Source of the DNA: DAOUAT01 sp964551735
GTDB taxonomy: Bacteria > Chloroflexota > Anaerolineae > CG2-30-64-16
DNA length: 64,000 nt
NCBI GenBank assembly: GCA_964551735.1
Contig: CAZKEF010000008.1
Coordinates: forward strand, 107,655 to 171,654
Reading direction: 5' to 3'
Shown: one piece after another, positions 50,667 through 60,751 of the stretch
Position numbering within the stretch: the stretch's first letter is position 1
Layout: every line of letters begins with the position of its first letter
Made by a program: the position numbers and the translations under genes
Notes under the pieces: generated by a model
The model's input: the letters and a program-made list of their open reading frames with translations, nothing else
What the model was told of the DNA's origin: nothing
The model's database searches: none

Positions 50667-53180
50667 ATGCTGTCACCGCAACTTCGCCAGCGTGTCTTCA
50701 GCCTGTGGACCCTCTTCTGGGCCAGCGGCATGACGAACCCACTGGTAGCCATCGAACAGATCACTTATTTTCTCTTCCTTAAGCAACTGGAAGACCTCGA
50801 CCGCGACCGTCAGGCCAAAGGGCTGGGATCAATCTATGCACCGCGCACCGGCTGTGACCTGGATCACCACGCCGACGACGGCAAGAGCGGCAGGTACCCA
50901 CCCTTGCCCGCCGCCGACCCAAGCCGGCAGTGCACGGGGCACGAGACCTGTCGCTGGTCTTACATCAAGCAGAATCCGGATCACGACCTTATCAGCCGTT
51001 ATGTCTTCCCCTGGCTGCGCCAGATTGATCGGATCCTGCTGGCAACCGGCAACACCTCGGAGAGCTTCGAGGCGATCGGCAGCCAGATGGAGGACGCCTA
51101 CTTCCAGTTTCCCAAAGACAAAGCCGCCGCTCTGCAGAACGCGGTCAACCTGATTGACACGCTGTTCCCGACGGGCAGCGTGCGCAGCGCCAACGATGAC
51201 TTGTTAGGTGACATCTTCGAGTACCTGTTGAGCGAAATCCAGACCGCCGGCAAGAACGGCCAGTTCCGCACGCCTCGGCACATCATCCGCTTCATGATCG
51301 AGCTTCTCAACCCCGATAAGGGCGAGTCGATGGTGGACCCGGCCGCTGGAACATGTGGCTTTCCCATCAACACCCTCCTTCACGTTCGAAAACGCTATAC
51401 TACCAAGGAAAACCTCGTTCTGGAGTGGGACGGAACGCCACATCGCACCGAGGGGCTTAGCGAAAAAGAAGAGCAGAAGTACTTCACGGGCAACTACTTT
51501 ACCGCTTTCGACAATGATCGGACCATGGTCCGAATCGGTTGGATGAACATGGTGCTACGCGGGATCGAGTCTCCGCGCATTGAACGACGTGATGCCCTGG
51601 GCAGGCAGCTCCCTCCAGAGGAGAGGGAACACTATGCCTACGCCCTATCGAATCCTCCGTACACTGGAAATGTGGATCGGGGTGATCTCGACCTTGAACG
51701 CTTCCCGCCGGATCCACGGAAAAGCACCGAACCTATCACTACCAAGAGCGAGCTACTCTTCGTCTGGCTATTGCTTGACCTGCTGGAAGAAGGGGGACGT
51801 GGCGCGGTGATCGTGCCGGAGGGATTGCTTTTCGGCTCCACCAACGCGCACGTTGCGCTGCGTCGCGAGCTGCTTTTCCAGCACCGACTGGAGGGCGTCA
51901 TCTCCCTTCCTGCCGGGGTCTTTCAACCCTACACCGGCGTGAAAACTTCGATCCTGGTCTTTCAGAAGTATACCGAGCCACCGGCCGATGGTGGGCCACG
52001 CACCGAACACGTGTGGTTCTACGAGGTGGAGGCTGACGGCTACACGCTCGACGCTAAGCGCACCGACAAGCCGGAGCCCAATGATCTATGGGATGCGTTG
52101 GCAAAGTGGCCGGACAAGCTCGCAGGTAATACCACCTACTACCAACCACGCATTTCTGAAGCGCGTTGGCGACATGTGGATGACGATACCCTGAAGCTTT
52201 TCCCCAACCTGGCGAGCGAGCAAGGACAGAGATCGGACATCCACGAACTTTTCCCTGAACTACCGGAAGATCCCACTGAAGCCGATCGCCAGGTGATCGC
52301 CGCAGAGGCCGCCGGCATCGCCGATCTATACGCAGGATTCCTGCTCGGTGGTCGCAAGCGCGCCCAGGAGGCGTCAGAGAAGCAGAAGGACGACGCTAGG
52401 CGGCGCAAGGCCATCGCTGACTTGTTGACGGGGCGTCTGCGCACTGTGAACCGCTGGTTCGAGAAGGCGACGAAGGAGAAGCTGGACGGCGAGTTCGAGC
52501 AACACGGCCGCAAGGCGCTGGCGCCTTTGCGCGAGCGCGCGGAAACGCTGGCGCGGAAATTGGCCGATGACCTGGCCACTGCCTGGACGCAAGATAAGGA
52601 GTACCTCATCCAAGTCGGCGGCTTCACTGATGAGGGGGAGCCGCTATTGGCCTTCCGCGAGGACGTGCCTCCGTTGGACGATGAAGCTTTAGGTGAACGG
52701 CAAGTGGGTGCTGTTGTCCTGGAGTTCGCGAAGTTGGACGGCTACGACGTCAAGCTCCGCACACCAGAGGTATACGCTCAACCTGAACCCCTGACGGCGT
52801 CCAAGAGCTGGACTGCGCCAGTGCGCGTCCTGGCACAACGAGACGACTGGGAGCTCAAGGACGCGGAGGGCAAGATCATCCTCCATGGCAGTCATGACGA
52901 GACTGGTGAGGTCCGACCTGCGTACCTGGACTACCTTCGCACCGAGCTGAGCATCTTCGATGCCGATGGGATGGTCAAGCAGGAATTCCTGGATCGATTG
53001 ACGTCAGACTGCATCGAAACCAATAATCTCAATCTGTCGGCCGGACGTTACAAACCGATCAGCATCTCTCTGGTTCAGCATGATCCTCCGGCCCAAATTA
53101 TACGAGAGCTGCAATCGCTCGAAGAACGCATCCTGACCGGATTGTCCGATCTGCGGGCAAAGGTGGAGAGCGCCGCATGA
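50667..53180 (+). CDS. hsdM: Type I DNA methyltransferase M subunit
   Basis: 837 residues, longer than the usual 500-550. The N-terminal helical HsdM_N domain with a Cys/His-rich insertion (CDLDHHADDG...CTGHETCRW) is followed by the SAM motif DPAAGTCGF (224-232) and the catalytic NPPY (329-332). The last 250 residues are an additional helical region. It modifies adenine in the target site. The ATG of hsdS overlaps its stop by four bases (53177-53180). Confidence 0.95.
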   Translation: MLSPQLRQRVFSLWTLFWASGMTNPLVAIEQITYFLFLKQLEDLDRDRQAKGLGSIYAPRTGCDLDHHADDGKSGRYPPLPAADPSRQCTGHETCRWSYIKQNPDHDLISRYVFPWLRQIDRILLATGNTSESFEAIGSQMEDAYFQFPKDKAAALQNAVNLIDTLFPTGSVRSANDDLLGDIFEYLLSEIQTAGKNGQFRTPRHIIRFMIELLNPDKGESMVDPAAGTCGFPINTLLHVRKRYTTKENLVLEWDGTPHRTEGLSEKEEQKYFTGNYFTAFDNDRTMVRIGWMNMVLRGIESPRIERRDALGRQLPPEEREHYAYALSNPPYTGNVDRGDLDLERFPPDPRKSTEPITTKSELLFVWLLLDLLEEGGRGAVIVPEGLLFGSTNAHVALRRELLFQHRLEGVISLPAGVFQPYTGVKTSILVFQKYTEPPADGGPRTEHVWFYEVEADGYTLDAKRTDKPEPNDLWDALAKWPDKLAGNTTYYQPRISEARWRHVDDDTLKLFPNLASEQGQRSDIHELFPELPEDPTEADRQVIAAEAAGIADLYAGFLLGGRKRAQEASEKQKDDARRRKAIADLLTGRLRTVNRWFEKATKEKLDGEFEQHGRKALAPLRERAETLARKLADDLATAWTQDKEYLIQVGGFTDEGEPLLAFREDVPPLDDEALGERQVGAVVLEFAKLDGYDVKLRTPEVYAQPEPLTASKSWTAPVRVLAQRDDWELKDAEGKIILHGSHDETGEVRPAYLDYLRTELSIFDADGMVKQEFLDRLTSDCIETNNLNLSAGRYKPISISLVQHDPPAQIIRELQSLEERILTGLSDLRAKVESAA

Positions 53181-55180
53181 ACACCACCAAACTACCCGAC
53201 GGTTGGACGACGGTCGAGCTAGGCCTGCTGGCGGACCTGTATGGAGGTGGCACGCCGAGCCGAAAGGCACCATCCTATTTCAAGGGTGACATCCCCTGGC
53301 TGACCGGTTACGATCTGCCAGAAGACGCAGTAGAGTCGATCTACGAGGGTCGGGAACTGATTACACGGGATGCGATCAAGGAGAGCGCCACGTCCCTCGT
53401 CCCGGCAGGCACAGTCCTGTTGACCACCCGCGTTACGGTAGGCAAAGTGGCCGTAACCGAGGTAGCGTTGTGCTTCAGTCAAGACTTGACAGGCATCGTG
53501 ATCAAAGAGCGCGACCTGCTGGATCCTTACTACCTGGGATACTACCTATTCTCGCAGCGACAGCATATTGAGCACTATAACCGCGGTTCGACCATCAGCG
53601 GCGTCACGCGGTCCGACGTAGCCAAAATCTTTACTCTCCTTCCACCGATCTCCGAGCAACGCCTGATCGTGGATATTCTGCGCCAAGCGGGTGAACTGCG
53701 CCGCTTGCGTCGTCGCACTAACGATCGGGCCAGAGACCTACTTCCCGCCTTGTTTCAGGCGATGTTCGGCATAGGGCGGGAGGACGCTGACTTGCCTCCG
53801 GACTGGACAGTCATCGATCTTGGGAGCTTGTTCAAGTCAACCCAATATGGATTGTCTGTAAGCCTGAGCGCTGACACAGGTGATGTTGGCGTTCTCCGCA
53901 TGAACAACATCTCGGCAGACGGATATCTTGATTTTCAGGATCTTAAGTTCGTTGAGGGGGGAGTGGTCGATTGGCAGAAATATGATCTACAACCGGGTGA
54001 CATTCTGTTCAACCGCACTAACAGCGTCGATTTGGTGGGGAAGACTGCAATCTGGGAACGACCCCACGCACAAGACTATACATTCGCTTCCTATATCATT
54101 CGGGTGCGCCTTGTCGATGATGTGGTTCCACTGTACGTCTGGGCCTTCATGAACTCTTCGATTGCGAAACGACAACTAGCGCGGCTTGCCAAGCGCGCGG
54201 TAAACATGGCAAACATCAACACTGGAGAGCTCGCTTCTCTTAGAATCGGCTTGCCGCCAAAGGAAATGCAGCAGCGCTTTGCCCACTTTTACGACCTGCA
54301 CAAGGCACATCAACATGACCTGACTCTACACGAACAGAAGCTCACGACTTTGTCAATGTCTTTGTTGTCGCAAGCTTTCACAGGAGAGTTGACTGCCACC
54401 TGGCGTGCTACACACACCGAGCAACAAAGGCAAGAAGCTTCTGAACGTGATCAGCGCTTGGGAGCGCGACCGAAACGGTTGCTGACAAGGGAACACATCC
54501 TCCGATCACCAGATTCTCGAGATATGTTGGCCGCTGAGACTACACTCGCGAAGGCTCTCGATGAAGTGGCCCAGCAGTTAACAGGAAGCACGAAACTTCT
54601 GTCCAGTACTCTCGAGACTCTGGCTCATAGTCCAGCCATGGCGATGGCGCAACAGATTCAGCGACAATACACCGAGGTATTCGGCTCCCTGGGGTTGCGG
54701 GCTATCCGGCAGATCGCTGATGATCAACAGCGGATACTGGCCGCGATGGTGGAACCTCTCCGCCAAATGACAGCGCAAGTGTCGAAGCGCATGATGGAGG
54801 ATCTGCTGCCAGCCCAGGGCATCCTTATGCAATTTGCCGAGATGGCCAAGCTGGCGCTGGCCGAACCCGACCCCAGCCATCCGCGCTACCATCTCCTACG
54901 CAGCCTGAGCAGAGAGCAGCACGGCCTGTATCTCGCCCTGCAAACCTCAGAAGGCTATCTTCGGCCGGAGACGATGGCCGAGGAAAGCGGACTTCCTCTC
55001 GACACCGTACAGCGCGATCTTGAGTTGCTGGTCACCATCGGTCTGGTGCAACGGATCAACGTGGCAACGAAGCCCAGTGACAAACTGGTCTATGTGCCGG
55101 CCTATCGACGAGTGAGGCCATCCGACAACGCGCGTCAGACAATGATGGAGCGCCTTGCACCCCAGGAGAGCGCGCCATGA
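53177..55180 (+). CDS. hsdS: Type I specificity subunit with extended C-terminus
   Basis: 667 residues against 400-450 in typical HsdS. Two target-recognition domains are visible: residues 5-160 (TVELGLLADLYGGGTPSRK, IPWLTGYDLPEDAV) and about 205-370 (DLGSLFKSTQYGLS, NRTNSVDLVGKTAIWE), each followed by a helical conserved region with EQRLIVDILRQAGELRRLRR. After residue 400 there is an unusual extension: a coiled-coil-like section (460-570) and a winged-helix-like end (LLRSLSREQHGLYLALQ...LETMAEESGLPLDTVQRDLELLVTIGLVQR-type pattern). Overlaps hsdM and the next ATPase gene by four bases each. Confidence 0.92.
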   Translation: MNTTKLPDGWTTVELGLLADLYGGGTPSRKAPSYFKGDIPWLTGYDLPEDAVESIYEGRELITRDAIKESATSLVPAGTVLLTTRVTVGKVAVTEVALCFSQDLTGIVIKERDLLDPYYLGYYLFSQRQHIEHYNRGSTISGVTRSDVAKIFTLLPPISEQRLIVDILRQAGELRRLRRRTNDRARDLLPALFQAMFGIGREDADLPPDWTVIDLGSLFKSTQYGLSVSLSADTGDVGVLRMNNISADGYLDFQDLKFVEGGVVDWQKYDLQPGDILFNRTNSVDLVGKTAIWERPHAQDYTFASYIIRVRLVDDVVPLYVWAFMNSSIAKRQLARLAKRAVNMANINTGELASLRIGLPPKEMQQRFAHFYDLHKAHQHDLTLHEQKLTTLSMSLLSQAFTGELTATWRATHTEQQRQEASERDQRLGARPKRLLTREHILRSPDSRDMLAAETTLAKALDEVAQQLTGSTKLLSSTLETLAHSPAMAMAQQIQRQYTEVFGSLGLRAIRQIADDQQRILAAMVEPLRQMTAQVSKRMMEDLLPAQGILMQFAEMAKLALAEPDPSHPRYHLLRSLSREQHGLYLALQTSEGYLRPETMAEESGLPLDTVQRDLELLVTIGLVQRINVATKPSDKLVYVPAYRRVRPSDNARQTMMERLAPQESAP

Positions 55181-57165
55181 GACTGCGCTACCTGCGTCTG
55201 TCCGGCTTGCCGCCGTTGCAGGACATCCGAGCGGTGTTCCGCCAGGAGCCGCTGCTCAACCGGGCTTGCGCCATTCGCTTCGTCGTCGGCGTCAACGGCA
55301 CGGGGAAGACGCGTCTCTTGCTGGCGCTTGCAGAAGTTTTCCTGCACCTGGAACGAGGCAACATCCCGCCGTTCCCCGTGACCCTTGCCTACGACATCGG
55401 CACGAGCAGCGATGCGCGCACCGTTCTGCTGCACAGTCCGAACGGCGGGCCGGCCAAGAGCGTCTTCAAGGAGTTTGCCGAGCGCATCCTCGACCGAACC
55501 GCTGAAGACTGGGAAGCCCTCGCTGCGGTAGAGCCCGAATTACCGCTGTTGGCGCCACCACTGCGCAGCGACCCCTTCACAGACGGTGACCTGCCCGGCG
55601 GCGGCGCCATCTACGCCTACCTGCCGAGCGTCCTGCTTGCCTACACCTCGGGGGTGTTGACGCCCTGGGAGTCGCTGTTTGCGCCGCCTGAGACACAAGC
55701 GGCTGTTGCTGCGCTGCCGGAATTGATCGAGGGAGCGGAGCGCGCGAACGACGAAGCGCCGGTGGATTGGGACTGGTGGAAAGAAAACGGGCGACGCCGA
55801 GAGGACTTCATTGACCAACTGCGCCAACGCCTGCAAAACGATTCGGATGTCAGGCTGACAGAGAACGACCTACCGGAAGTGCTCGGCCCACCTCCGCCTG
55901 AGTTTGTGGGAATCTCTTCTGCCATCGGGCGGCTCGTGACCCCGCAACTGCTGCGGTACGCGGTCTGTGCCGTTACGCTCAGCCAATTGGCAGCGGAACT
56001 CAGGGAGCACGGCACGCCGGAAGCTCTCGAAGCCGCCATACGGGAAGGCGTGTCACAAGAGCGACCTCAACCGGGGCTGCGCGGGCTCCTGAACGAAGTA
56101 GGCTGGCTTTGGCCGCCAGGTTTGCACATGACGCTGCGCATGGATCCCGATACGATCCGACACGAACGCGGGTGGTGGCGTGACCTGTACAAGTTGGCCT
56201 CGGCCGCGATCCGTCAGCCAGAACCAAGCGATAAACAGCTCGTCTCGTTCGATCTGGCGGGCATCCTGCATGAAGCGGATGGAGACCGTCCGGCTGCGGC
56301 CGCGCTGGCCGAGCATCTAGGACTCGGCGAAGGCGACCCCTACAGCATCTTCGACCGGCTATGCACCTTGCACGCGGAAGGCCGTCTGCTGGACGCGACA
56401 CTCACGGTGAAGAAGCAGGATGCCGACGATCTCCTGCTCTACGACTGGCTCAGCGACGGTGAGCGGATGTTCCTGGGCCGTATGGCGCTGTTCCATCTGC
56501 TGCACGGCAAGGATGACGCGCTCATCTTGCTCGACGAGCCGGAAACGCACTTCAACGACGTGTGGAAACGGCGCATCGTGGACATCATTGACGACAGCCT
56601 GCGCGACAACGCCAGCGACGTGGTCATCTCTACGCATTCCAGCATCGCGCTGACAGACGTATTCGATACCGAGATCACGCTGTTGCGCCGAGAAAACGGC
56701 AGCATCGCGGTTGTGCGCACTCCGATGCAGACTTTTGGCGCATCACCCGGTGACATCATGCGGGGTATCTTCGATGCGCCAGAGACAGTGGGTCAGCGTG
56801 CAACCGAGTTCCTGGACATGATTCTTGTAGCTGCGGCTTACCCCGATCAGCTCCGGGCGGTCTGGGCGGCAGACGATCACACCGACGCAGTCAAACAGAG
56901 CGATAGCTTTCAGCGACTCTGGCAACAAGTGCGAGAATTGCCACACGAATACGAAAATGATGGTCGCCTCTTGTGGGCGCTGCGCGCAATCCGTGCCTAC
57001 GCTCAGCAGGAGATCGGTCAAGAGGAAGTAACCATCGGAGATGCCCTACGCTCTCTGGAGGATCGCCTCGGGCCTGGATACTACCAGTTCGAGTTCCGCC
57101 GCCGGCTGCGCGCTTTGGGAGAGAGACGCAACAGTGCTGCATCAAGTCAAACACCCAACCTGTGA
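55177..57165 (+). CDS. ABC-type ATPase, Septu PtuA-like
   Basis: 662 residues; ATG overlaps the hsdS stop (ATGA) with AGGAGAG upstream. Walker A GVNGTGKT at 38-45, a middle region without similarity I recognise, ABC signature LSDGE at about 425-429, Walker B LILLDEPE at 449-456 and the H-loop STHSS. This is the AAA_15/AAA_21 (OLD/SMC-like) layout used by PtuA, RloA and Gabija-like proteins. It is followed by an HNH nuclease gene overlapping by 32 bases, the Septu order. Probably senses phage DNA or nucleotide levels and controls the nuclease (family knowledge). Confidence 0.85.
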   Translation: MRLRYLRLSGLPPLQDIRAVFRQEPLLNRACAIRFVVGVNGTGKTRLLLALAEVFLHLERGNIPPFPVTLAYDIGTSSDARTVLLHSPNGGPAKSVFKEFAERILDRTAEDWEALAAVEPELPLLAPPLRSDPFTDGDLPGGGAIYAYLPSVLLAYTSGVLTPWESLFAPPETQAAVAALPELIEGAERANDEAPVDWDWWKENGRRREDFIDQLRQRLQNDSDVRLTENDLPEVLGPPPPEFVGISSAIGRLVTPQLLRYAVCAVTLSQLAAELREHGTPEALEAAIREGVSQERPQPGLRGLLNEVGWLWPPGLHMTLRMDPDTIRHERGWWRDLYKLASAAIRQPEPSDKQLVSFDLAGILHEADGDRPAAAALAEHLGLGEGDPYSIFDRLCTLHAEGRLLDATLTVKKQDADDLLLYDWLSDGERMFLGRMALFHLLHGKDDALILLDEPETHFNDVWKRRIVDIIDDSLRDNASDVVISTHSSIALTDVFDTEITLLRRENGSIAVVRTPMQTFGASPGDIMRGIFDAPETVGQRATEFLDMILVAAAYPDQLRAVWAADDHTDAVKQSDSFQRLWQQVRELPHEYENDGRLLWALRAIRAYAQQEIGQEEVTIGDALRSLEDRLGPGYYQFEFRRRLRALGERRNSAASSQTPNL

Positions 57166-58252
57166 GGTCGCACTCCGGGCCGTGCTTCACTTCCAGAGCG
57201 ACGTGCTGTGCTTTGCGTGCTCGGGACCAAGCTTGCCTTTGAACCAAGATCAGCTGCAGAAGGTGCTTGGGGCAGAGAATGGTGCTTGGCTTTGGGGTAA
57301 GTTGCATAAACAAGATGGCAGCCCAAACGACCTGCATAACCACCTCGTTACATTGATAGAGTACGTAGATGAGCATCCGGGCACAGGGCTGCGCATCAGC
57401 GAAGCGTTTGCGCATGACATTGCCTATGATCAGCATCTGGACGACCCGTTTTTCCGATTCAGCTACACGCTTGACCTGAACGGCGACTCAAGGAGCGCTG
57501 TACGCCCTCTGATGGTGGACTTCTATGACGTCCTTTTGGAGAGCGGATTCCCTGAGCACGTCCACGGGCAGACCAACAAGCTGGATCGCAACGGATTTGC
57601 GAAAGCGTTTTGGCAGGCAAACGAACGGCTGACGGTGTGCCCTGCGTGTGATGATGCACGACCCACTCGAATTGAGGATAAGGTATTCACTGACACAGAC
57701 CACTTTTTGCCGAAGTCAAAATACCCCTTTCTTTCCGTGCACCCGAATAACCTGCTGCCAATGTGCAAGGGCTGCAACGAGTCGTTCAAGCTGGAGCGCG
57801 ATCCCATTGACCAACCTGATCAGGCGCCCTTGGTGAACAGTTTTCATCCTTACGCCAGCCAACCTGCTGTGCAATGTACAGTCGTCCGGGTCAATCGACC
57901 TATAGCAGGTGTTCGCAAGGTCGCGATCACAGAGAAAGACGGTACAGTCTCGCGCCGCGTTGCCAGCCTGAACCGTGTGTTCCGGTTGGAGAAACGTTGG
58001 GAGGATACACTCTCTCGGGAGATTGTGGTCAGTCTGCGGGATGCGCTGGCAGGCGAAGGTTATCGAAGACGAGAACGCGGAGAGTGGCCCGACAAAACGG
58101 AGCTGACGGCGGTATTGGATGACACGTTGAATCGGCGCACCAACCGGACCGGTCAACTGGCTAATTCTCTGGTAACGTGCGGCTACCTTCGCTTCGCTCT
58201 GGCAGACGATGATGAATTCGAAGAACTGTTAGCGCAGTATCGGGGTGAGTGA
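57134..58252 (+). CDS. HNH endonuclease, Septu PtuB-like
   Basis: 372 residues from a GTG at 57134 with GGGAGAGAG upstream, overlapping the ATPase end. The zinc site CPAC at 169-172 and CKGC at about 211-214 bracket the active-site block DHFLPKSKYP (Asp189-His190) and HPNNLLP. Longer than classic PtuB (about 200-250). In Septu-type systems the ATPase-HNH complex cleaves DNA or tRNA on phage infection (family knowledge). Confidence 0.85.
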   Translation: MLHQVKHPTCEVALRAVLHFQSDVLCFACSGPSLPLNQDQLQKVLGAENGAWLWGKLHKQDGSPNDLHNHLVTLIEYVDEHPGTGLRISEAFAHDIAYDQHLDDPFFRFSYTLDLNGDSRSAVRPLMVDFYDVLLESGFPEHVHGQTNKLDRNGFAKAFWQANERLTVCPACDDARPTRIEDKVFTDTDHFLPKSKYPFLSVHPNNLLPMCKGCNESFKLERDPIDQPDQAPLVNSFHPYASQPAVQCTVVRVNRPIAGVRKVAITEKDGTVSRRVASLNRVFRLEKRWEDTLSREIVVSLRDALAGEGYRRRERGEWPDKTELTAVLDDTLNRRTNRTGQLANSLVTCGYLRFALADDDEFEELLAQYRGE

Positions 58253-58369
58253 GCTAATCAATCAGACTAGCCCATCGATGTCCGCGAATTGGGACACTGC
58301 ATATGAAACGCCCGCTGATTCGCACGAGGGCAGCGCACATCCAGAATCGGCAACCCAGGAGACCAAACG

Positions 58370-60751
58370 ATGGACTACCTTGATTTTGAGTTGGAAATCC
58401 TGCCTGGCAGCGGGGGAAACTATCCTGTGGCTGTACTGCGTTCGCCCGCGGGGGAAGCCCGCGCTATCATGCACTTTCCATTTGATGAAATCACTCTCAA
58501 GGCGCACCTAGACAGACTACAATACGCTCTATGGCGCTCGGCTGAGACACATAGGCACGACTCCTCGGGCGAAGAGGATCCAGTACAGATATTTGGCGAA
58601 AACCTATTTGGCGCGCTTTTCAACAAAGAAATGTATAACTGCTACATGGTAAGCAGGGTAGAGGCCGATCGCAGAGGTAAAGGGCTTCGTCTAAAACTCC
58701 GTATTCTAGATCCGAAACTGGCCACATTACCCTGGGAATACATGTATGATCCGCAGCAGGCTGAATACATGTGCCTCTCTCGCCGTACGCCACTGGTACG
58801 TTACCTAGAGCTGCCGCAGCCTAGCCAAGCATTGGATATCGCCCCTCCGCTCCGGATCTTGGGGATGATCTCAAGCCCAAGCGATCTGCCGTCACTAAAT
58901 GCGTCCAGCGAAAGAGAACGTATCGAGCAAGCAATCGCTGCGTTGCGCAAGCGCAACATGGTCACATTGACTTGGCTCGAAGGGCAGACTTCGCGTGAAC
59001 TACATCGTGCAATGCGAGGCGGACCGTGGCATGTATTCCACTTTATCGGCCACGGATACTTCAACATCGAATCCAATGAGGGAGGAATTGTCTTGGCTGA
59101 TGAAAACGGGCGGGCTCATACTCTACAGGCTACTCAACTCGGACGCCTCTTGGCCGATCATCGTAGCCTACGATTAGTCATTCTGAGTACCTGTGAAGGA
59201 GCACGTGGCGATGAACAAAGTATCTTTTCCAGCGTCGCGTCAAGATTGGTTCAAAGAGGCCTACCCGCGGTGTTGGCAATGCAGTATGCAATGACCGAAA
59301 TAGCGATGATCGAGTTCGCCAGGGTGTTCTATGAGTCGTTGTCAGATGATCTACCTGTGGATGCTGCTGTAGCTGAGGCGCGCAAGGCCGTCAGTCTGGA
59401 GGTGGAGGACACCTTGGAGTGGGGAATACCGGTACTACATATGCGGACAGCAAGTGGTGTGATATGGCAGTTAGCTGACAGCACATCTAAGTCGGAACCT
59501 AGGCAGGAAGTGCCGACGCGCATATCCTCTCCTTCTGCTGACACAAACCGAACAACCGAGTGGGATGTCTTCATATGTCATGCCTCTGAGGATAAGAGTA
59601 CCATCGCCCGTCCTCTTGTGGAAGCCCTAGAGGCAGAAGGGCTACGAGTTTGGTATGATGAGTTCACGCTCACTGCAGGGGATAGCTTGCGGCAGGCGAT
59701 TGATCAAGGTCTAGCCGGTTGCAGGTATGGCATCGTAATCTTGAGTCCGAATTTCTTTGCGAAAGAGTGGCCCCAACGAGAGCTCGATGGGCTGGTGCAG
59801 CGAGAGATGGACGGAAAAAAGGTAATTCTGCCGGTCTGGCATAATATCACCGCCGCACAGGTGTCGAAGCACGCACCCACCCTGGGTAACAGGGTAGCGA
59901 TTCTTTCAGAACTTGGGCTGCCACGCATGGTCAGCGAGCTAATGCGTGCAATGAGCCCTACCTCGGTCGAATCAGGTGTCGTCCATGCTCCTTCCTCGGA
60001 GGCGCCTCATATCAGACTTGAGTTCGAAGCTGCCCTCGCCTTCGCTCTTGGCTTAAGGCCGCCTAGCATTCAGGAGATTCTAACAGAAACGGCAAATTGG
60101 GAGTATCGCTGCCGAAACGAACCAGATGACGCCGACCTTCGACAAAAGCTGGGGTACCGCCTATTCTTTTTCGGCGATCCTAAGCGCTCGCGTGAGCACT
60201 ATATGGCGGCGAGAAGAATCTCGCCGAAGCCAGGAGGATTCAGAAGAGGCTGGATCCTCGCGGCCTCCTTGGCCATGGATGATGTTGCAACGGCCAAGGC
60301 GATCCTTGCCGAAGTACATCGTGGAGGTCAGTTCCAGTATGTTGATGGTCGGTACTATCTTTCGATCTACGATGCCTGGTGCAACTACTTAAGCGGGGGA
60401 ACGAGTGCATGGAACTCCTTAATCGATCAGTGTTTGGACAAATCAATCCCCGACGACATCCACTCCGTTCCTCACGTCTACTATGAGCTAGCAGCAGGTT
60501 TGGCAGCCACCGGGCAACTAAAGCACGCGTGGCTTGCGCTCAATCGAAGCGACAACCTCGACGCGAGGTGGCAACTCAACATGTGCGGATTCATGTGCTT
60601 ACCAAGTTTCCGGTTGCTAAGAGTACATCCTCACTATGGCCCTCGACTGGAAACCTGGTTCGATTACCGGAAAGACCGCTTCATGCTACCCCCAGCTCGG
60701 GAATTGCAGGTCATAGTTGAAGAATGGCGCAGAAGGCAAAGACCGGCGTAG
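58370..60751 (+). CDS. CHAT-protease and TIR-domain fusion protein
   Basis: 793 residues; CAGGAGA before the ATG. Residues 90-390 form a CHAT (caspase-like) domain: the catalytic pair is His228 in HFIGHGYF and Cys275 in ILSTCEGARG. Residues of about 397-530 form a TIR domain: EWDVFICHASEDKS, VWYDEFTLTAGDS, ILSPNFFAKEW and the likely NADase Glu471 in REL. A helical TPR-like region follows (about 560-793). CHAT is a signalling protease and bacterial TIRs degrade NAD to abort infection (family knowledge); the fusion suggests a two-step effector. 117 bases after the HNH gene and in the same direction. Confidence 0.92.
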   Translation: MDYLDFELEILPGSGGNYPVAVLRSPAGEARAIMHFPFDEITLKAHLDRLQYALWRSAETHRHDSSGEEDPVQIFGENLFGALFNKEMYNCYMVSRVEADRRGKGLRLKLRILDPKLATLPWEYMYDPQQAEYMCLSRRTPLVRYLELPQPSQALDIAPPLRILGMISSPSDLPSLNASSERERIEQAIAALRKRNMVTLTWLEGQTSRELHRAMRGGPWHVFHFIGHGYFNIESNEGGIVLADENGRAHTLQATQLGRLLADHRSLRLVILSTCEGARGDEQSIFSSVASRLVQRGLPAVLAMQYAMTEIAMIEFARVFYESLSDDLPVDAAVAEARKAVSLEVEDTLEWGIPVLHMRTASGVIWQLADSTSKSEPRQEVPTRISSPSADTNRTTEWDVFICHASEDKSTIARPLVEALEAEGLRVWYDEFTLTAGDSLRQAIDQGLAGCRYGIVILSPNFFAKEWPQRELDGLVQREMDGKKVILPVWHNITAAQVSKHAPTLGNRVAILSELGLPRMVSELMRAMSPTSVESGVVHAPSSEAPHIRLEFEAALAFALGLRPPSIQEILTETANWEYRCRNEPDDADLRQKLGYRLFFFGDPKRSREHYMAARRISPKPGGFRRGWILAASLAMDDVATAKAILAEVHRGGQFQYVDGRYYLSIYDAWCNYLSGGTSAWNSLIDQCLDKSIPDDIHSVPHVYYELAAGLAATGQLKHAWLALNRSDNLDARWQLNMCGFMCLPSFRLLRVHPHYGPRLETWFDYRKDRFMLPPARELQVIVEEWRRRQRPA

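Noticed and set aside
58245..58511. An 88-codon frame overlapping the HNH end and the CHAT-TIR start
   Set aside because: It overlaps two well supported genes in another frame and has no motif.
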